From NCBI RefSeq assembly GCF_019464495.1, contig NZ_CP080492.1, positions 62,001-126,000 of the forward strand: 64,000 nucleotides of DNA. The letters run 5' to 3'. The notes beneath the pieces are model-generated. The model was not told the origin of the DNA, did no database searches, and saw only the letters and a program-made list of their open reading frames with translations. Every line of letters begins with the position of its first letter. The first letter of the stretch is position 1. This DNA is from Leucobacter luti. Lineage in GTDB: Bacteria; Actinomycetota; Actinomycetes; Actinomycetales; Microbacteriaceae. Position numbers and translations under genes: made by a program. Of the stretch, positions 61,915 to 64,000 are shown piece by piece.

Positions 61915-62916
61915 CTAGCGCCAAACATGAGCTGACTCGGCGTCGTAGAAGTGAAGCTTGAGTGGCGTTCCGCCGTTGGACCTACGCTTCTTGCTGAGAT
62001 CATGAGCTCGGACTCGAATCTGAGCTTCAGAAGAACCCGGGCGAACCGAAACAAACAATGTAGTGATCCCGCTTTCTTCCCTGGTGATCTGGTTGAAGAG
62101 ATGCTCGTCGTTGCTGCTGAGCGAGGAGCCATGGATGAAGAGAGCTCCTGAGAGGCTGCCCAGCTGGTCGTAGCAATTGCTCAGATACTTGCTCTCCTCA
62201 ATTCGAACTCGTTTGTCTATGGAACTCCCTTCTGTGACGATCAGCGGGTGTTGCTGCAAGGCAATTCGATCACGAATTTCATCCATAATGAGTCCGTCTT
62301 GCCGTGCCGCTTTGGTCGTCACTGAACTCTCCTCGAAAAGATGAATCGCGCCATGTAGATAGTAAATCTTCTGGGAGTTCGACAGGCGCCACTTAAAGCC
62401 GTTGTCGTAGGAGCCCCGGAACCCATCGTCTTTGGGGACTGATTGACTGGCGGCATGGTTGACGGCCCAATAGAGGAGCAGGTCGTAGTTCGTGGTGAAT
62501 AGCGATGTGAAGTGCGCGAGAAATTCGTTGACGTTGCGTCGTTCTTCCGAGTCAAGCGTCCAAGCGTGCGCCGGGTGGAGCCGTGCAATGGCCGCAGCAA
62601 GTCCCGTACGAATCGCCGTGCTATCCGCTTCAATCTGACCAATTATCTCGGAGTCGCCTCCGTAGACGGCAAGAAGGTTTGCACATCGGTCCAATCGGCG
62701 AATGACGGTTTCAAAGTCCTTGCTGTTCATCGCTTCCTCAATCTCGACCTTCTCGCCAGTGAGAGTGAAATCTGCGCGATCCCAGAGGGAACCGTAATTG
62801 AATGTGTCGTCTCTGCATGCGCGACTAAACCCATTGCCAAGCAGGGCGGAGAGCGGCTCGCTACCCAGCTTTGCCAGTTCGATTGCGTCTGAAAACTTCA
62901 ATGTCTCGGTGATCAT
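61915..62916 (-). CDS. DUF4917 family SIR2-like protein
   Basis: 333 aa. Visible blocks are ALLGNGFSRAC (25-34), FTTNYDLLLYW (about 141-151), IYYLHGAIHLFEE, PLIVTEGSSIDKRVRI and LFIHGSSLSSNDEHL. This is the order of SIR2-like NAD-binding proteins (GNG, TTNYD, HG). Related SIR2 proteins in phage-defence systems destroy NAD. Codon use is more AT-rich than its neighbours, and it lies alone between gatD and yceI, suggesting acquisition. Confidence 0.75.
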   Translation of the reverse strand: MITETLKFSDAIELAKLGSEPLSALLGNGFSRACRDDTFNYGSLWDRADFTLTGEKVEIEEAMNSKDFETVIRRLDRCANLLAVYGGDSEIIGQIEADSTAIRTGLAAAIARLHPAHAWTLDSEERRNVNEFLAHFTSLFTTNYDLLLYWAVNHAASQSVPKDDGFRGSYDNGFKWRLSNSQKIYYLHGAIHLFEESSVTTKAARQDGLIMDEIRDRIALQQHPLIVTEGSSIDKRVRIEESKYLSNCYDQLGSLSGALFIHGSSLSSNDEHLFNQITREESGITTLFVSVRPGSSEAQIRVRAHDLSKKRRSNGGTPLKLHFYDAESAHVWR

Positions 62917-63107
62917 GACCTCAGCCTAGAGTTCTATTGATCAGCTATGAGTTGGGGCTGCGAAGTGCAGTGGGTGGCCAGGGAAAGTTCGGTGCCTTTC
63001 GAGCAATGCCACTGTCGCAAAAACTTTTTCAAGATCCAAGGAATATTCGTCTGCATGTATCTGTTGCATCTCTCAGACCGACGTACTCGATTGAAAGGCA
63101 ACACAAC

Positions 63108-63665
63108 ATGGCTATCACCGCTGATCAGATCCCCGGCTACCGCGCAGGCACCTGGGTGATCGACCCCACGCACTCCGAGGTCAGCTTCTCTGTCCGCCAC
63201 CTCGCGATCAGCAAGGTCAAGGGAAAGTTCGAGAACTTTGACGCCACTTTCGTGACCGCCGAGAACCCGCTCGAGAGCTCCGTCCAGGCCAGCGCCGAGG
63301 TTGCCTCGGTCAACACCAACGAAAAGAACCGCGACGGCCACCTCCGCACGGGCGACTTCTTCGCCGCAGAAGAGTTCCCGCAGCTCACCTTTGCTTCCAC
63401 CGGCGCACGCGAGGACAAGGGTGACCTCCTGGTCGACGGCGAGCTCACCATGCGTGGCGTGACCAAGCCGGTCACTTTCAACTTCGAGTTCGGTGGCTTC
63501 GGCGAAGACCCCTACGGCAACTACAAGGCCGGCTTCACCGCCACCACTGTCGTCAAGCGTGAGGACTTCGGCCTCACCTGGAACGCCCCGCTGGAGAAGG
63601 GTGGCCTGCTGCTCGGCTCCGACGTGACGATCTCGATCGACGTGCAGGCAGCGCTCCAGGCGTAG
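63108..63665 (+). CDS. YceI family protein
   Basis: 185 aa from the ATG giving MAITADQIPGYRAG, behind GAAAGG; the frame to 62937 is not needed. It is a lipocalin-like YceI barrel: TWVIDPTHSEVSFSVRHL, then KVKGKFENFDATF and FGLTWNAPLEKGGLLLG. Family members bind polyprenoid chains and help in stress or isoprenoid-quinone handling. No signal peptide is seen, so it is probably cytoplasmic here. It has a strong hairpin behind it. Confidence 0.9.
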   Translation: MAITADQIPGYRAGTWVIDPTHSEVSFSVRHLAISKVKGKFENFDATFVTAENPLESSVQASAEVASVNTNEKNRDGHLRTGDFFAAEEFPQLTFASTGAREDKGDLLVDGELTMRGVTKPVTFNFEFGGFGEDPYGNYKAGFTATTVVKREDFGLTWNAPLEKGGLLLGSDVTISIDVQAALQA

Positions 63666-64000
63666 GCAGCAGCGCTCGCGTTGACCGCGAGATAGACAGC
63701 GGGGCGGGGCCAATCGGCCCCGCCCCGCTGTGCATTTCGGAACCGTCATGTCTGCTGGAAGGCTGACCAACAGAGAGACACGTGGCTCGCGGCTCAGTCG
63801 AAGAACGCCGGCGAGAGTGACCCCGTGTGGTGTTGGGATTCGTGTGCGCGGTGGCGCTCCCATTCGAGCCGATTCCTCACATCGCCATGACCACGGCGGA
63901 CTGCGCTGTGCGCGACGCTGACCAGACTGTGGAGTTCACCGACCAGACCGTGGAGTTCACGCGGGATCCGGATCAGTCCAGCTCGCCGGTGATCCGCCCG
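63666..64000. other. Region after yceI to the window end
   Basis: 335 bp. After the yceI hairpin nothing is certain. An open frame from the GTG at 63827 runs off the end (MVLGFVCAVALPFEP, then TVEFTDQTVEFT). On the minus strand a stop at 63973-63975 preceded by GRITGELD could be the end of a gene outside the window. A 21-bp unit is repeated twice at about 63910-63960. Confidence 0.4.
63697..63730. terminator. Hairpin terminator after yceI
   Basis: CAGCGGGGCGGGGCC (63697-63711) and its complement (63716-63730) are a perfect 15-bp stem with loop AATC. Confidence 0.85.

Noticed and set aside
63905..63960. Tandem 21-bp unit near the window end
   Set aside because: Only two copies; could be part of an incomplete gene. 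Too short to call a repeat array.
1..64000. tRNA genes, rRNA genes and CRISPR arrays
   Set aside because: No cloverleaf or repeat-spacer pattern was seen on reading; a tRNAscan or CRISPR search would be decisive.

Overview
The window is one strand of a high-GC actinobacterial chromosome, most probably a Microbacteriaceae member close to Leucobacter. This is inferred from the gene orders murA-plsC-gpsA-ddl-DUF3515-thiL, coaD-DUF177-rpmF-rnc-mutM and ffh-rpsP-khpA-rimM-trmD, from the MurT/GatD pair, from frequent GTG/TTG starts with ATGA overlaps, and from stem-only terminators. No rRNA, tRNA, CRISPR array, intact insertion sequence, integrase or phage gene was seen.

Layout. 1-5.8 kb: envelope and cofactor genes (murA 3' end, plsC, gpsA, ddl, a DUF3515 lipoprotein, a small membrane protein, thiL). 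5.9-11.3 kb: a SIMPL protein, then GABA catabolism (gabT-gabD, reading away from a PucR-type regulator). 11.4-14.5 kb: rsmD and recG. 14.6-18.8 kb: an ABC exporter next to a LiaS/LiaR-type two-component system, a likely envelope-stress or drug-response module. 18.8-21.9 kb: coaD, DUF177, rpmF, rnc, mutM. 21.9-37 kb: accessory region. It opens with a three-gene HTH / Clp-N+SRPBCC / membrane-protein operon behind a nested palindrome. A gene-poor stretch follows, with a CPBP-protease remnant and a second, decayed copy of the mutM 3' end. Then come dipeptidase E, aceA (isocitrate lyase), ddh, DinB and MepB proteins, an orphan DNA methyltransferase, a HAD phosphatase and several small membrane proteins. 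37-41 kb: smc, with an apparent one-base frameshift. 41-51.2 kb: branched-chain amino-acid uptake (binding protein, then a livFGMH block on the minus strand) separated by ctaB (heme O synthase) and a SNF2 helicase. 51.3-59.6 kb: ftsY, a 3-hydroxyacyl-CoA dehydrogenase, ffh, rpsP, khpA, rimM, trmD. 59.7-61.7 kb: murT-gatD (lipid II amidation). 61.9-63.7 kb: a SIR2-like DUF4917 gene, possibly defensive, and yceI.

The housekeeping backbone (recG to coaD, mutM to smc, smc to ftsY) is interrupted by accessory blocks at each of these junctions. Least expected features: (i) a 45-bp nested palindrome covering the promoter of the HTH/Clp-N operon, whose transcript would be leaderless; (ii) a diverged second mutM 3' end 2.6 kb downstream of mutM, which suggests an old insertion; (iii) two related membrane proteins of unknown function 20 kb apart; (iv) a LivH permease with a secreted-type N-terminal domain; (v) a Pseudomonas-type isocitrate lyase; (vi) three places (smc, the gene after ffh, rimM) where adding one G to a G-run restores a better reading frame. 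The last point suggests either homopolymer under-calling in the assembly or real slippage mutations.
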